Assembly: GCA_002688035.1 (NCBI GenBank)
Contig: NZBU01000008.1
Span: 1-64,000, forward strand
Length of the DNA stretch: 64,000 bases
Reading direction: 5' to 3'
Source of the DNA: Candidatus Iainarchaeum sp.
GTDB taxonomy: Archaea > Iainarchaeota > Iainarchaeia > Iainarchaeales > GCA-2688035
Below the pieces are notes generated by a model. The model ran no database searches. It was not told the DNA's origin and saw only the letters and a program-made list of their open reading frames with translations. The translations under genes and the position numbers were made by a program. Positions 48,231 to 57,736 of the stretch are shown one piece after another (the first letter of the stretch is position 1; each line of letters starts with the position of its first letter).

Positions 48231-48391
48231 TACTAGTGATTACAATGCAAGGCGATCGACTTTGGCTGCAATAAAAGTTTTCTACTTGATCTAGCCAGCC
48301 TTGCGAATAAAAAACCTTTTTACGTTAATTATACTTGGACTTGGTCCTGGCGCTGCTCGTAGGAGCAAGCAAACCAATCAAAAAAAAATTT

Positions 48392-48464
48392 GGGGGCGTA
48401 GCATAACCTGGTAGTGCAGCTGGCTCCAGACCAGCGGATTCGGGTTCGAATCCCGCCGTCCCCA
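48392..48464 (+). tRNA. tRNA-Trp (anticodon CCA), no intron
   Basis: GGGGGCG...CGTCCCC acceptor; anticodon arm GCTGG-CTCCAGA-CCAGC; T arm CGGGTTCGAATCCCG. Confidence 0.93.
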
Positions 48465-48465
48465 C

Positions 48466-48524
48466 TAACGCTTTTCTTTCTTTTTCGGAAAGAAAGAAAA
48501 GCGTTAACGGAAAAGAAAGAAAAC
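48466..48524 (+). promoter_or_regulatory. trp leader: perfect 18-bp hairpin plus second copy of its 3' arm
   Basis: TAACGCTTTTCTTTCTTT-TTCGG-AAAGAAAGAAAAGCGTTA (48466-48506), then AAAAGAAAGAAAA at 48511-48523, also complementary to 48472-48484. Confidence 0.6.
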
Positions 48525-48535
48525 AAGGCGATAGA

Positions 48536-50143
48536 ATGGATTTCAGAAAAAAGATTGAGGCTGCCCAGATAGGAAGCATGATTCCTGTTTACAAGGAAGT
48601 TGATATAGATAGCAACTGCCCTGTCGAACTCTTCGCCAAACTCTCTGATTATGGTCGACAGGAAAACTCGATTTTGCTTGAGTCAGCGGACATAATGAAA
48701 CGCTTTGGTGAGAAGTCACTTGGAAGTGCTAATCCCTGCCTGCTTGTAAAAGGCAAGGGTGCAGAGTTCTCAATAACTGCTTTGAACAAAACCGGTGAAA
48801 GATTTCTGGGTTTCATAAAAGACAATTTTGGTTTCTGTGACAGCATTGATTTCACTGGAAAAGAGCTTTCAGGAAAACTTGTTTCAACAAAAAAAACTGT
48901 TTCCGAGGAAGAGCACCTCAAGCTGAAAACACACGCCGACATTCTCAGGACAATAGCATTTGCATTTACTCCAACTGAGAAACCTTTTGTGCCATACTCC
49001 GGATTGTTTGGCGCAATCTCCTATGACTTCATCGACCAGTTTGAACAACTTCCCGCAAGCAAGGCAGATCCACTCGAGGATCCTGACTATGAGATGGTTT
49101 TCCTTGACAATCTATTCCTTGCAGATCATGAAAAGGGAAAAATATTTTTTATTGCCAATGCACTTAAAACCGAGGAGAATTCAGAGAAACTTTACTCTGA
49201 TTGCATCAAAACAATCGAGGATTACGAGGCCAAGCTCAATGCAGAGCTTCCGAGCAGGCCTATGCCAAAGCCAAGTAAGCTGAAAATTTCTTCAGATACC
49301 TCGCAGGAAGAGTTTGAAGAAATTGTTTCAAAGATGAAACAGCATATTGTTGATGGTGATGTATTTCAGGCCGTTCCCTCTCGAACGACTATTGTTAAAT
49401 ATTCTTGCAGCGAACTTGACATCTACAGAGAGCTGCGGCGCTTGAATCCTTCTCCTTACATGTTTTTCTTTCGAAATACAGGGGGTGTCCTTCTTGGAAG
49501 CAGTCCTGAAACATTCCTCAAGGTTGAGGGAGACAAGGAAAAAACAATTGAGATAAGGCCTATTGCAGGCACGAGGCCCCGTGGAATTGTAGACGGCAAG
49601 ATTGACAATTCTCTCGACGAGAAGATGGAAGAGGAGCTGCGTAACGACACCAAAGAATTAGCAGAGCACACCATGCTTGTGGACTTGGCGAGAAATGATG
49701 TTGCTAGAGTCTCAATTCCGGGAAGCAGAAAAGTTGACAAGCCGCATTTTGTAGAGCGATATAGCCATGTAATGCATTTGGTGAGCAGTGTAACAGGCAC
49801 TCTAAAACCGGAGCTTGATGCCCTGCATGCATACCTTGCATCAATGAATATGGGAACCCTTACAGGTGCCCCAAAAATAAAGGCAATGGAACTAATTAGA
49901 AAGTATGAGAACACAGCGCGCGGCTTCTATGGCGGATCAGTGGGTTATCTTACTCCAAGTGATGACTTTGACTCATGTATTGTAATAAGAAGTATGCGTC
50001 TAAAGGGCAACAAAGCCTACATTCGTGCAGGCGCAGGAATAGTATATGATAGCATTCCGGAAAAAGAATTCATTGAAACAGAGAACAAAGCTAAGGCACC
50101 GCTCGCTGCCTTGGAGAAGGCGCAGGAGGCTGGTTCAAAATGA
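48536..50143 (+). CDS. trpE: Anthranilate synthase component I
   Basis: GDVFQAVPSRT; LNPSPYMFFFR; IRPIAGTRPRG; AGAGIVYDSIPEKEFIET. Confidence 0.96.
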   Translation: MDFRKKIEAAQIGSMIPVYKEVDIDSNCPVELFAKLSDYGRQENSILLESADIMKRFGEKSLGSANPCLLVKGKGAEFSITALNKTGERFLGFIKDNFGFCDSIDFTGKELSGKLVSTKKTVSEEEHLKLKTHADILRTIAFAFTPTEKPFVPYSGLFGAISYDFIDQFEQLPASKADPLEDPDYEMVFLDNLFLADHEKGKIFFIANALKTEENSEKLYSDCIKTIEDYEAKLNAELPSRPMPKPSKLKISSDTSQEEFEEIVSKMKQHIVDGDVFQAVPSRTTIVKYSCSELDIYRELRRLNPSPYMFFFRNTGGVLLGSSPETFLKVEGDKEKTIEIRPIAGTRPRGIVDGKIDNSLDEKMEEELRNDTKELAEHTMLVDLARNDVARVSIPGSRKVDKPHFVERYSHVMHLVSSVTGTLKPELDALHAYLASMNMGTLTGAPKIKAMELIRKYENTARGFYGGSVGYLTPSDDFDSCIVIRSMRLKGNKAYIRAGAGIVYDSIPEKEFIETENKAKAPLAALEKAQEAGSK

Positions 50144-50718
50144 ATGTTCTGTTTATTGACAACTTTGATTCTTTTACCTATAATTTGGTGGATGAGTTTG
50201 CAAAACGAGACTGCAAAGTTTTGGTTTATAGGAACAACACGCCAATGGAAAAAATTGGGCAAATCATCAAAGAGTTCAAGCCAGGCCTGATAGTAATTTC
50301 GCCGGGTCCAAGTGCACCGAGTGAGGCAGGCAATAGCATTCCAATCATAAAAGAATTTGCGGGAAAAATTCCAATTTTCGGGGTTTGTCTTGGTCACCAA
50401 GCAATAATCGAGGCGTTCGGTGGAAAAGTAGGTAGGTGCAGTGAAACTGTGCATGGAAAACCCTCAGAAATAGAGCACGATGGCAAAACAATTTTCGAAA
50501 AAATAGAAAACAAGTTTGAGGCAGGCCGCTATCACAGCCTTACAGGTTTAAATATTCCTTCGTGCCTTGAAATAAGTGCCAGAACAGGCAATATTGTGAT
50601 GGGGGTTCGTCACAAAGAGTATTTTGTGGAGGGAGTTCAATTCCACCCTGAAAGCATTCTTACAGGTGAAGGTGGAAAAATTATTGAGAATTTGATTAAG
50701 AGAGTTGGGGGACATTAA
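50140..50718 (+). CDS. trpG: Anthranilate synthase component II (amidotransferase)
   Basis: IDNFDSFTYNLVDEF; ISPGPSAPSEAG; FGVCLGHQAI; GVQFHPESILT. Confidence 0.96.
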   Translation: MNVLFIDNFDSFTYNLVDEFAKRDCKVLVYRNNTPMEKIGQIIKEFKPGLIVISPGPSAPSEAGNSIPIIKEFAGKIPIFGVCLGHQAIIEAFGGKVGRCSETVHGKPSEIEHDGKTIFEKIENKFEAGRYHSLTGLNIPSCLEISARTGNIVMGVRHKEYFVEGVQFHPESILTGEGGKIIENLIKRVGGH

Positions 50719-50720
50719 AA

Positions 50721-51734
50721 ATGATTGATTCCGCAATAGAAAAAGTTTCAAACAAAGAAAATTTGACAAAGGAAGAAGCTCGCGCTTTGTTCAATGATAT
50801 TATGGGGGGCAAAGTCGAAACAGAACAACTTGCCGTTTTCCTCAAAGCTCTTGCAGAGAAAGGAGAAACTGTTGATGAAATTGTTGGAGCGGCTGAGAGT
50901 ATGCGCGCAGTTGTTGCAGAGGTAAAGCCAAATGTTGGTCCACTTCTTGATGTTGTTGGAACAGGGGGCGACAAAAAGCATACTTTCAACATTAGCACGG
51001 TTTCTGCAATTGTGGCGGCCGGTGCGGGCTGTATTGTTGCAAAGCACGGCAATCGTAGCATTACAAGTAAGTGCGGTTCTGCCGATGTGTTGGAAAAACT
51101 TGGTGTGAAGCTTGAGTGCAACAACGAGAAGAACAAAGAGTTAATTGAAAAGATTGGCTTGGCTTTTATGTTTGCGCCGTGTCATCACCCCGCAATGAAG
51201 TATGCTATGCCTGCGCGCAAACAACTTGGCATCAGAACGATTTTCAATATTCTGGGCCCAATTACGAATCCGGCTGGAGCACAAACATATGTTCTTGGGG
51301 TTTTTGATAAAGAGCTTGCGGAAAAGCTTGCACAAGTAATGGCCGGTCTTAATACCCCGCACGCTTTGGTAGTGCATGGTTTAGATGGTTTTGATGAAAT
51401 CTCTGCTTGTGCCCACACCCTGGTTTTTGAGGTAAAAGGCAGTAATATTGTCAGGTATGAGCTTTCTCCTGAACAATTTGGTTTGGGTAAGTGCAAAGAG
51501 GAAGAGCTCGTTGTTGAAAATGTAGAGCAGGCTGCAGAGATGGCAAAGGCAATTCTTGAGGGAAAAGAGCAAGGCGGAAAACTTACTGCAGTACTACTCA
51601 ATGCAGGCGCTGCAATCTATGTTAATGGCAAGGCTGATAGTATTAAACAGGGAATCGAGAAAGCAAAACAAAGCATTGAATCAGGTTCCGCGTTGGACAA
51701 GCTGCAGAAATTGGTTGAGGAGAGTAACAAATGA
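50721..51734 (+). CDS. trpD: Anthranilate phosphoribosyltransferase
   Basis: DVVGTGGDKKHTFNISTVSAIVAAGAGCIVAKHGNRSITSKCGSADVLEKLGV. Confidence 0.96.
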   Translation: MIDSAIEKVSNKENLTKEEARALFNDIMGGKVETEQLAVFLKALAEKGETVDEIVGAAESMRAVVAEVKPNVGPLLDVVGTGGDKKHTFNISTVSAIVAAGAGCIVAKHGNRSITSKCGSADVLEKLGVKLECNNEKNKELIEKIGLAFMFAPCHHPAMKYAMPARKQLGIRTIFNILGPITNPAGAQTYVLGVFDKELAEKLAQVMAGLNTPHALVVHGLDGFDEISACAHTLVFEVKGSNIVRYELSPEQFGLGKCKEEELVVENVEQAAEMAKAILEGKEQGGKLTAVLLNAGAAIYVNGKADSIKQGIEKAKQSIESGSALDKLQKLVEESNK

Positions 51735-52501
51735 AAGGAATTATTAGAGACATTTTGGAAGCGAAGAAAAAGGAAGTTGTAGAAAGAAAAAAACAGGCTT
51801 CGCTCTCAGAGATGATGGAGCGGGCAAAGCCGACTGAACGCAACTTCAAGACTGCGCTTGAATCAAAAAAACACGCTATAAATCTCATAGCGGAAATAAA
51901 ACGCGCTTCGCCATCTGCAGGCGTAATTCGCGAGAACTTTGACTTAAAGGAAATAACCGCGCTTTACGACAAGCATGCGCAGGCAATATCTGTTCTCACA
52001 GATGAAAAGTTTTTTCAAGGAAGTCCTGATTTCATTAAACAGGTTAAGGAAGTTTCACAGCTCCCTGTGCTGCGCAAAGACTTTGTTATTGATGAATACC
52101 AATTATATGAGAGTCTTGTGCTTGGCGCGGACGCTGTCTTGCTGATAGCTTCAATGGTGTCAAAACAGCATTTGCAAAAATTTATTGGCATTGCAAAGGA
52201 CATCGGGCTTGCAACACTTGTCGAAGTGCACAGCAGCCAGGACTTTGAAAGAGCGTTCTCCCACAACCTTGAGATAATTGGTGTAAACAATCGTGATTTG
52301 GAAACAATGAAAGTTAATCTTAATACCTTCACTGCAATAAAGCAATTGATTCCATCTGACCGGATTGTTGTTGCAGAATCAGGTTATAATTCAAAGGAAC
52401 AAATTGATTTCATTAAGGGAAAGGCCGATGCCGTGTTGATAGGTTCTGCATTTATGAAAGCCTCGAACATGGAAGAGAAGTTAGTGGAGTTGGGTTTCTA
52501 G
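51731..52501 (+). CDS. trpC: Indole-3-glycerol phosphate synthase
   Basis: LIAEIKRASPSAGVIRENFD; VLRKDFVIDEYQLYES; GVNNRDLETMKVNL. Confidence 0.96.
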   Translation: MKGIIRDILEAKKKEVVERKKQASLSEMMERAKPTERNFKTALESKKHAINLIAEIKRASPSAGVIRENFDLKEITALYDKHAQAISVLTDEKFFQGSPDFIKQVKEVSQLPVLRKDFVIDEYQLYESLVLGADAVLLIASMVSKQHLQKFIGIAKDIGLATLVEVHSSQDFERAFSHNLEIIGVNNRDLETMKVNLNTFTAIKQLIPSDRIVVAESGYNSKEQIDFIKGKADAVLIGSAFMKASNMEEKLVELGF

Positions 52502-53118
52502 TGGTAAAAGTAAAAATTTGCGGCATAACAAATACACGTGATGCCCAAAAAGCAGTTGAGCTTGGCGCAGACTTCATCGGCTTTAATTTCTATGAAAAAA
52601 GCTTGAGGAAAATATCTCCTGCAAAAGCAAAAGAGATTAGTGACAGCTTGCTAAAGCGCGTTCCAACAGTCGGCATCTTTGTAAACGAAAATCCTGCACA
52701 AATAAACATCATTTCAAAGTATTGCGGTCTTGACTTTGTGCAACTGCACGGTAATGAAACACCTGACTTCTGCGAGCAAGTGCACTTTCCAATAATAAAG
52801 GCTTTCAGGGTTGAGGATGAGGGAACGTTCAAACAAATTAAATTATTCCAAACAGAGTATATTCTTCTTGACGCCTTCTCCCCAGGGAAGGTTGGTGGGA
52901 CCGGAAAACAAATAAAAAAAGAATTCACCCCCCTAATTAAAGAGCTCACGCAAAAACGCAAGGTTTTTATGAGCGGGGGCTTGAATCCCGAGAATGTTTA
53001 TAAAATTGTGCAGGAAATTGACCCATATGCAGTTGATGTTGCAAGCGGAGTTGAAATCAAGCCAGGCTTGAAGAGTTACGAAAAAATGAAGGATTTTATT
53101 GAAGAGGCGAAAAAATGA
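52501..53118 (+). CDS. trpF: Phosphoribosylanthranilate isomerase
   Basis: [42 protein letters not shown]. Confidence 0.95.
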   Translation: MVKVKICGITNTRDAQKAVELGADFIGFNFYEKSLRKISPAKAKEISDSLLKRVPTVGIFVNENPAQINIISKYCGLDFVQLHGNETPDFCEQVHFPIIKAFRVEDEGTFKQIKLFQTEYILLDAFSPGKVGGTGKQIKKEFTPLIKELTQKRKVFMSGGLNPENVYKIVQEIDPYAVDVASGVEIKPGLKSYEKMKDFIEEAKK

Positions 53119-54299
53119 AAGGAAGATTTGGAGAGTTTGGCGGGCAGTATATTCCTGAAACCCTAATGCCTGCAATCGAAGAGTTAGAGAAAGCATTTGA
53201 GAAATGCAGAAAGGACAAAAAGTTCAATGCTGAATTCCAAAAACTTCTTAGCGAGTATGCTGGCAGACCCACCCCCTTAACCTTTGCCGGAAACCTCAGC
53301 AAGCGTCTTGGATGCAAGATTTACTTAAAGCGCGAGGATTTGGCTCATACCGGTGCGCACAAAATAAACAATGCTTTAGGGCAGGCACTTCTTGCAAAGA
53401 AAATGGGAAAAACCAGGATAATTGCAGAAACTGGGGCAGGTCAACATGGTACAGCAACTGCTATTGCCGCTGCAAAGTTGGGTATGGAATGTGAGATTTA
53501 TATGGGGACAGTTGACATTGAAAGGCAAAAGCCAAATGTGTTGCGTATGCGCCTTGCAGGTGCAAGAGTTAATCCAGTAAGCAGCGGAAGCAAAACATTG
53601 AAGGATGCGATCAACGAATGCTTGCGCGACTGGACAGCCAGCTGTGAAAATACTCATTATCTTCTTGGTTCTGTTCTAGGCCCGGCGCCATATCCTGAAA
53701 TGGTTGCACATTTCCAGAAAATGATTGGAGAGGAGGCCAAGCAGCAGATCAAAAAAGCAGAGGGCAAGCTTCCAAAAGCAATAATTGCTTGTGTTGGTGG
53801 GGGGAGCAATGCAATCGGAATTTTTAAAGCATTTGTTCCGGACAAAAAGGTTGAATTGGTTGGAGTAGAGGCAGGCGGCTTTGGGATAGAGGGTGGAAAG
53901 CATGCAGCAAGGTTTGCCGATCCAAAACTTGGCAGGTCCGGAGTTTTGCATGGAACCTTTACTTATGTTCTCCAAGACAAGTTTGGACAAATTTATAATA
54001 CTCATTCTGTGAGTGCTGGTTTGGATTACAGCGCGGTCGGACCCGAGCATAGCATGCTTCGCGAGATGAAACGGGCCCAGTATACCTATGCAACAGACAA
54101 GGAGGCTTTGGATGCATTCAAAATCCTTTCCCAGGAGGAAGGAATTATCCCTGCTCTTGAAAGCAGTCATGCAGTTGCCTATGCACTAAAATATGCGAAA
54201 AAATGCAAGAAGAACGATATAATCATAATCAACATCTCAGGTCGAGGGGATAAAGATTTGGATACTGTGATAAAGGAAATGGGTGATTCCCTTGACTAG
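53115..54299 (+). CDS. trpB: Tryptophan synthase beta chain
   Basis: [56 protein letters not shown]. Confidence 0.97.
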   Translation: MKGRFGEFGGQYIPETLMPAIEELEKAFEKCRKDKKFNAEFQKLLSEYAGRPTPLTFAGNLSKRLGCKIYLKREDLAHTGAHKINNALGQALLAKKMGKTRIIAETGAGQHGTATAIAAAKLGMECEIYMGTVDIERQKPNVLRMRLAGARVNPVSSGSKTLKDAINECLRDWTASCENTHYLLGSVLGPAPYPEMVAHFQKMIGEEAKQQIKKAEGKLPKAIIACVGGGSNAIGIFKAFVPDKKVELVGVEAGGFGIEGGKHAARFADPKLGRSGVLHGTFTYVLQDKFGQIYNTHSVSAGLDYSAVGPEHSMLREMKRAQYTYATDKEALDAFKILSQEEGIIPALESSHAVAYALKYAKKCKKNDIIIINISGRGDKDLDTVIKEMGDSLD

Positions 54300-55095
54300 G
54301 TTTGAAGCTCAGTTCAAAAAACTGCATTCCAAAAAAGAAGGAGCATTTATCCCCTTTGTAGTTCTTGGGGATCCAAATATTGAAACATCTTTTGAAATAA
54401 TAAAAACTTTGATTGATAATGGCGCAGACGCCTTGGAACTAGGATTTGCTTTCTCTGATCCAATTGCAGACGGTCCAACAATCCAGGAAGCAGATCAGAG
54501 AGCTCTTTCCCACAATATCAATACTGATGATGCCTTTGAATTGATTCAACAAATTCGCTCTTATAACCAGAAAATCCCGATTTCACTTCTTATTTACTAC
54601 AATCTTATTCTTCAGCGGGGCATTGGAGAGTTTTATTCCCAAGCAAAGCAGGTTGGAGTTGATGCTGTCTTGGCTGCAGATTGTCCTGTGGAGGAAGCAG
54701 AGCCATTGCTGAAGGCGGCAAAAGAAAACGGGATTGACCAGGTGTTTATTGTCGCGCCCACAACGACCAAGGCGCGTCTGAAAAAGATTTTGGCACAGGC
54801 AAGTGGCTATGTTTACCTTGTTTCTTTATTGGGCGTAACTGGTGCAAGAGCAGCACTGCAAACAAAAACTGTGAAGTTAATTAAGTTTGTGAAGCCGAAT
54901 ACTAATCTCCCAATCTGCGTTGGTTTTGGAATCAGCAAACCAGGGCATGTGAAAGAAGTTGTCGGAGCAGGCGCAAATGGGGTAATAGTGGGTAGTGCAG
55001 TAATAAAGCTTGTGAAGGAAAATTTGGGCGATAAGGAAAAGATGCTTGCAGCAGTTTCAGAATTTGCTTCTGAGATGAAAGCCGCAACAAAATAG
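54283..55095 (+). CDS. trpA: Tryptophan synthase alpha chain
   Basis: [44 protein letters not shown]. Confidence 0.96.
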   Translation: MIPLTRFEAQFKKLHSKKEGAFIPFVVLGDPNIETSFEIIKTLIDNGADALELGFAFSDPIADGPTIQEADQRALSHNINTDDAFELIQQIRSYNQKIPISLLIYYNLILQRGIGEFYSQAKQVGVDAVLAADCPVEEAEPLLKAAKENGIDQVFIVAPTTTKARLKKILAQASGYVYLVSLLGVTGARAALQTKTVKLIKFVKPNTNLPICVGFGISKPGHVKEVVGAGANGVIVGSAVIKLVKENLGDKEKMLAAVSEFASEMKAATK

Positions 55096-55096
55096 C

Positions 55097-56461
55097 TTAC
55101 TTCTTTTTTACTTCTCCTTTAGCCTTTAGTTTTGCCATAGTCTCTTCTAAGCGCGTCTGGTATTCGAGAGCCCTTTTCTTATACTCGGTCTCATTAAGCC
55201 TTCGCTTGTAATAGTCAATCTCAATTCTCTTCAACAGTTCTTTAAGTCTCTTACTTTCTTCCTTGAGTTCATCAATTGTTTCGCCCTTCTTTTTTCTCAG
55301 CACAAGGAACCACACGATAAAAGTGAAAACTGCTAGTACCACCACAAGTGCGCCGATAAGTAGGAATATGTTTGAGGGGGCACCCTCTTGTTCTCCACGA
55401 TAGAAATCATCAGGTCCGCCAAATCCATCGAATCCAGGGAACTCGCCTTCAGAAGCAAGGAATATTGTGAAGAAATCATTCTCCAACTCAAGCCCTTCAA
55501 CCACAAATTCTAATTCATGCTCTCCCTCACCCAGTGCATTCAAATCAAATTCTGCTATGTGCACTTTCTCATCTGCATTCCAGATAAATTCAACAGCAGT
55601 ATTGTTTATTGCTCCAGTATAAGTTCCGTTTTCAAGTTGTGAACTTCGCCCATACATAAAAGCAACCTTTACCTTGTTCTCAGTCTTGTCAAAGCCTCCT
55701 TTTCCTCCCGGGGAGTGTAGGTCAATGCGCACTGAATTTCCAATACTCTATTCTGAGATCTCAAATAGAGTAATTGCTTGTCCTCCAACTTCAGCTTCGG
55801 CAAAGGCCACATAAACAAGTCTGTCAACTTCATCCATTGAAGGAATCTTCTCCAAGCACTCAAACTTTGCTTTTCCATTTTCCTCTTTTACTTTATCACA
55901 TTCTCTCTTGTTATCCAGGTCTCTCTCATCAACCAAGTAAACTTTCTCATTCTGCACGTTCTCAGACTTTGTAAGTTCGATCTCAAAAGGAATTTCTAAG
56001 TTGTGAAAAATAGGCTCAAACGATGGCGGATTCTTGATCCTCAATTTTAGTTCAGGATGACTATCCTCTACATCCGCTCTTTTGTTAACATTTGGGGCAC
56101 CCCCGGTTTCTCGCATCAAATCTTTCAAATCAAAAAAGAGTGTCGTGTTCCTATTCCTAACAAACTCTTCATTCAACTCAATTTTGTAATTAATGTTAGC
56201 CACAGCCGCTCCTGTTTCATCAGTCTCCAAGTCTAGGTCCAATCTTTCCTGGTTTATGTAGAGGGTTGGTGTACCTAAGTCCGCTGCTGTTACTCTTGAA
56301 CCATCAGTATAGAAAGCATTAATCTTAATCGTCTCAATCGTGCTCCCTAGATAATATGGCTCAGCCGGCAGCAGTTCAAAATCAACTTCAATGTCAATTG
56401 CAAAGCCATTGCTGGCAAGTAAAACGATGCCGATAATCATGAACAAAATTCTTGAATGCAT
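55097..56461 (-). pseudogene. Secreted beta-sandwich/TM/coiled-coil membrane protein interrupted by an in-frame TAG
   Basis: ORF 55748..56461 (signal peptide) ends ...ITLFEISE-TAG; same frame continues SIGNS then ORF 55097..55732 (TM IFLLIGALVVVLAVFTFIVWFLVL). Confidence 0.6.
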
Positions 56462-56535
56462 TTAACTAAAGAAAGGCGGTTCTGATTAATAAATTTTTTT
56501 GCATGCTTAATTCTCTGGCCTATAAGTCTTTTTAT

Positions 56536-56606
56536 TGGACTCGGGGGGAATCGGACCCCCGTTGCGGCCTTGCGAAGGCCGGGTGATACCATTACACTAC
56601 AAGCCC
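56536..56606 (-). tRNA. tRNA-Ala (anticodon CGC)
   Basis: Minus strand GGGCTTG...CGAGTCC with G3:U70; anticodon arm CGGCC-TTCGCAA-GGCCG; T arm GGGGGTCCGATTCCCCC. Confidence 0.93.
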
Positions 56607-57736
56607 GGGTATATTTTATCTGTTTCACAGAACTCTTTATATTTGTTAAGAATTCTTGAGTTACTACTTCCAATTAAATTAAACCATCTATGAGTATTAT
56701 TTATTCCCCTAATACTTACATTCTCAGCATGAATAAACGCTGGAAAGCCCTGACGTCTTAGAATGTTTTTTATTTGATTTCTTAATGTTTGGCTAGATGA
56801 ACATATTGTAACATAGGGATATCTAAATTTTTCGTCTTTTCTTGCATTAACATGGCCATCGGTATCAAGTAGTCCTCGAAGAATAAAATTTACCTTTTCA
56901 TTCGACAAGTTCATTATATACTCAGGCATGCCAAAATTTTTTGGTTTGCCATTGGAGGGATAACCAATACTGACAAGCCATTCATAAAATAAGCGACTAT
57001 TTAGTTGGAGTCTAAAAGAATTATCTTTTCTAAAGCAAGTGTAGGGTTTTAGATTAAAGTGCCTTCGTATTATGGACACTAAATAGTGGATATATTCAAC
57101 ATCTTTTTTTGCGTTTCCAACTATCGCTGAAGCATAAATATAATATCCTGACCATTTCGAAAAATATTTGCCACTACTACCATCTCCAAGCATTGCCCCG
57201 AAAAGTTCATATAACTCGGGGTTGTCAAGTTTGGGGAGTCTAGACTTATTTAGGGGATTATATTGATTTTTTCTGCAAGCCCTTACTTTCTCTAACCGTT
57301 TTAGAAAGCCTTCTTCACCCAGTCTTTCTTTTGTTAGCTGGATTGAAACAGAGCCTCCTTTTTTTGCACCCCAATAAAGATCGATTAGTTCCATTCGATT
57401 TAGGAAGTATTCTTTTTGTTTATTGTCTAAATACTTTAGGAGTTGTTCAAAAACTTTTTCAGTTATACTTCTTTCTCCTCTTCTAAACGATTTCAGAGAC
57501 GTACTTCCTGTTCCAACATCCATCGTTAATTTTTCCCAAGTCTTGTATTTGGCGGAAGTTCGAATTAATCCAAAAAGTTTGGTTAAATCTTCTTTAAGCA
57601 ATTTTACTCTTTTTTCTTGCACATGAAGAAATTGATTTTTATAATTTAAATACTCTTGGAGAGAGTAGATTTCCAGTGTTCTTCTAATAACTGTCTTTAG
57701 TGTATATATACGATTCCCGCAGGGTCCATTTCTCAT
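56597..57736 (-). CDS. LAGLIDADG homing endonuclease
   Basis: Two motifs: LFGAMLGDGSSG and ILRGLLDTDGHV; helix-turn-helix-like N-terminal region. Confidence 0.85.
   Translation of the reverse strand: MRNGPCGNRIYTLKTVIRRTLEIYSLQEYLNYKNQFLHVQEKRVKLLKEDLTKLFGLIRTSAKYKTWEKLTMDVGTGSTSLKSFRRGERSITEKVFEQLLKYLDNKQKEYFLNRMELIDLYWGAKKGGSVSIQLTKERLGEEGFLKRLEKVRACRKNQYNPLNKSRLPKLDNPELYELFGAMLGDGSSGKYFSKWSGYYIYASAIVGNAKKDVEYIHYLVSIIRRHFNLKPYTCFRKDNSFRLQLNSRLFYEWLVSIGYPSNGKPKNFGMPEYIMNLSNEKVNFILRGLLDTDGHVNARKDEKFRYPYVTICSSSQTLRNQIKNILRRQGFPAFIHAENVSIRGINNTHRWFNLIGSSNSRILNKYKEFCETDKIYPGL

Noticed and set aside
48247-48304. Possible tRNA (7-bp GCAAGGC/GCCTTGC ends)
   Set aside because: Only 58 nt, no T-arm GTTCGA motif and no anticodon arm; kept only as an inverted repeat.
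48325-48579. 84-aa and 65-aa minus-strand ORFs
   Set aside because: They overlap tRNA-Trp and the trp leader hairpin on the opposite strand.
55748-55750. Pyrrolysine as the explanation of the in-frame TAG
   Set aside because: TAG ends several intact genes here (ftsZ, rpl12, trpA) and the affected protein is not a methylamine methyltransferase; no pyl genes in the window.
56597-57736. Intein or tRNA-intron location for the LAGLIDADG ORF
   Set aside because: No intein splice motifs (N-terminal Cys block, C-terminal HN) and the ORF lies 5' of, not within, the intact tRNA.
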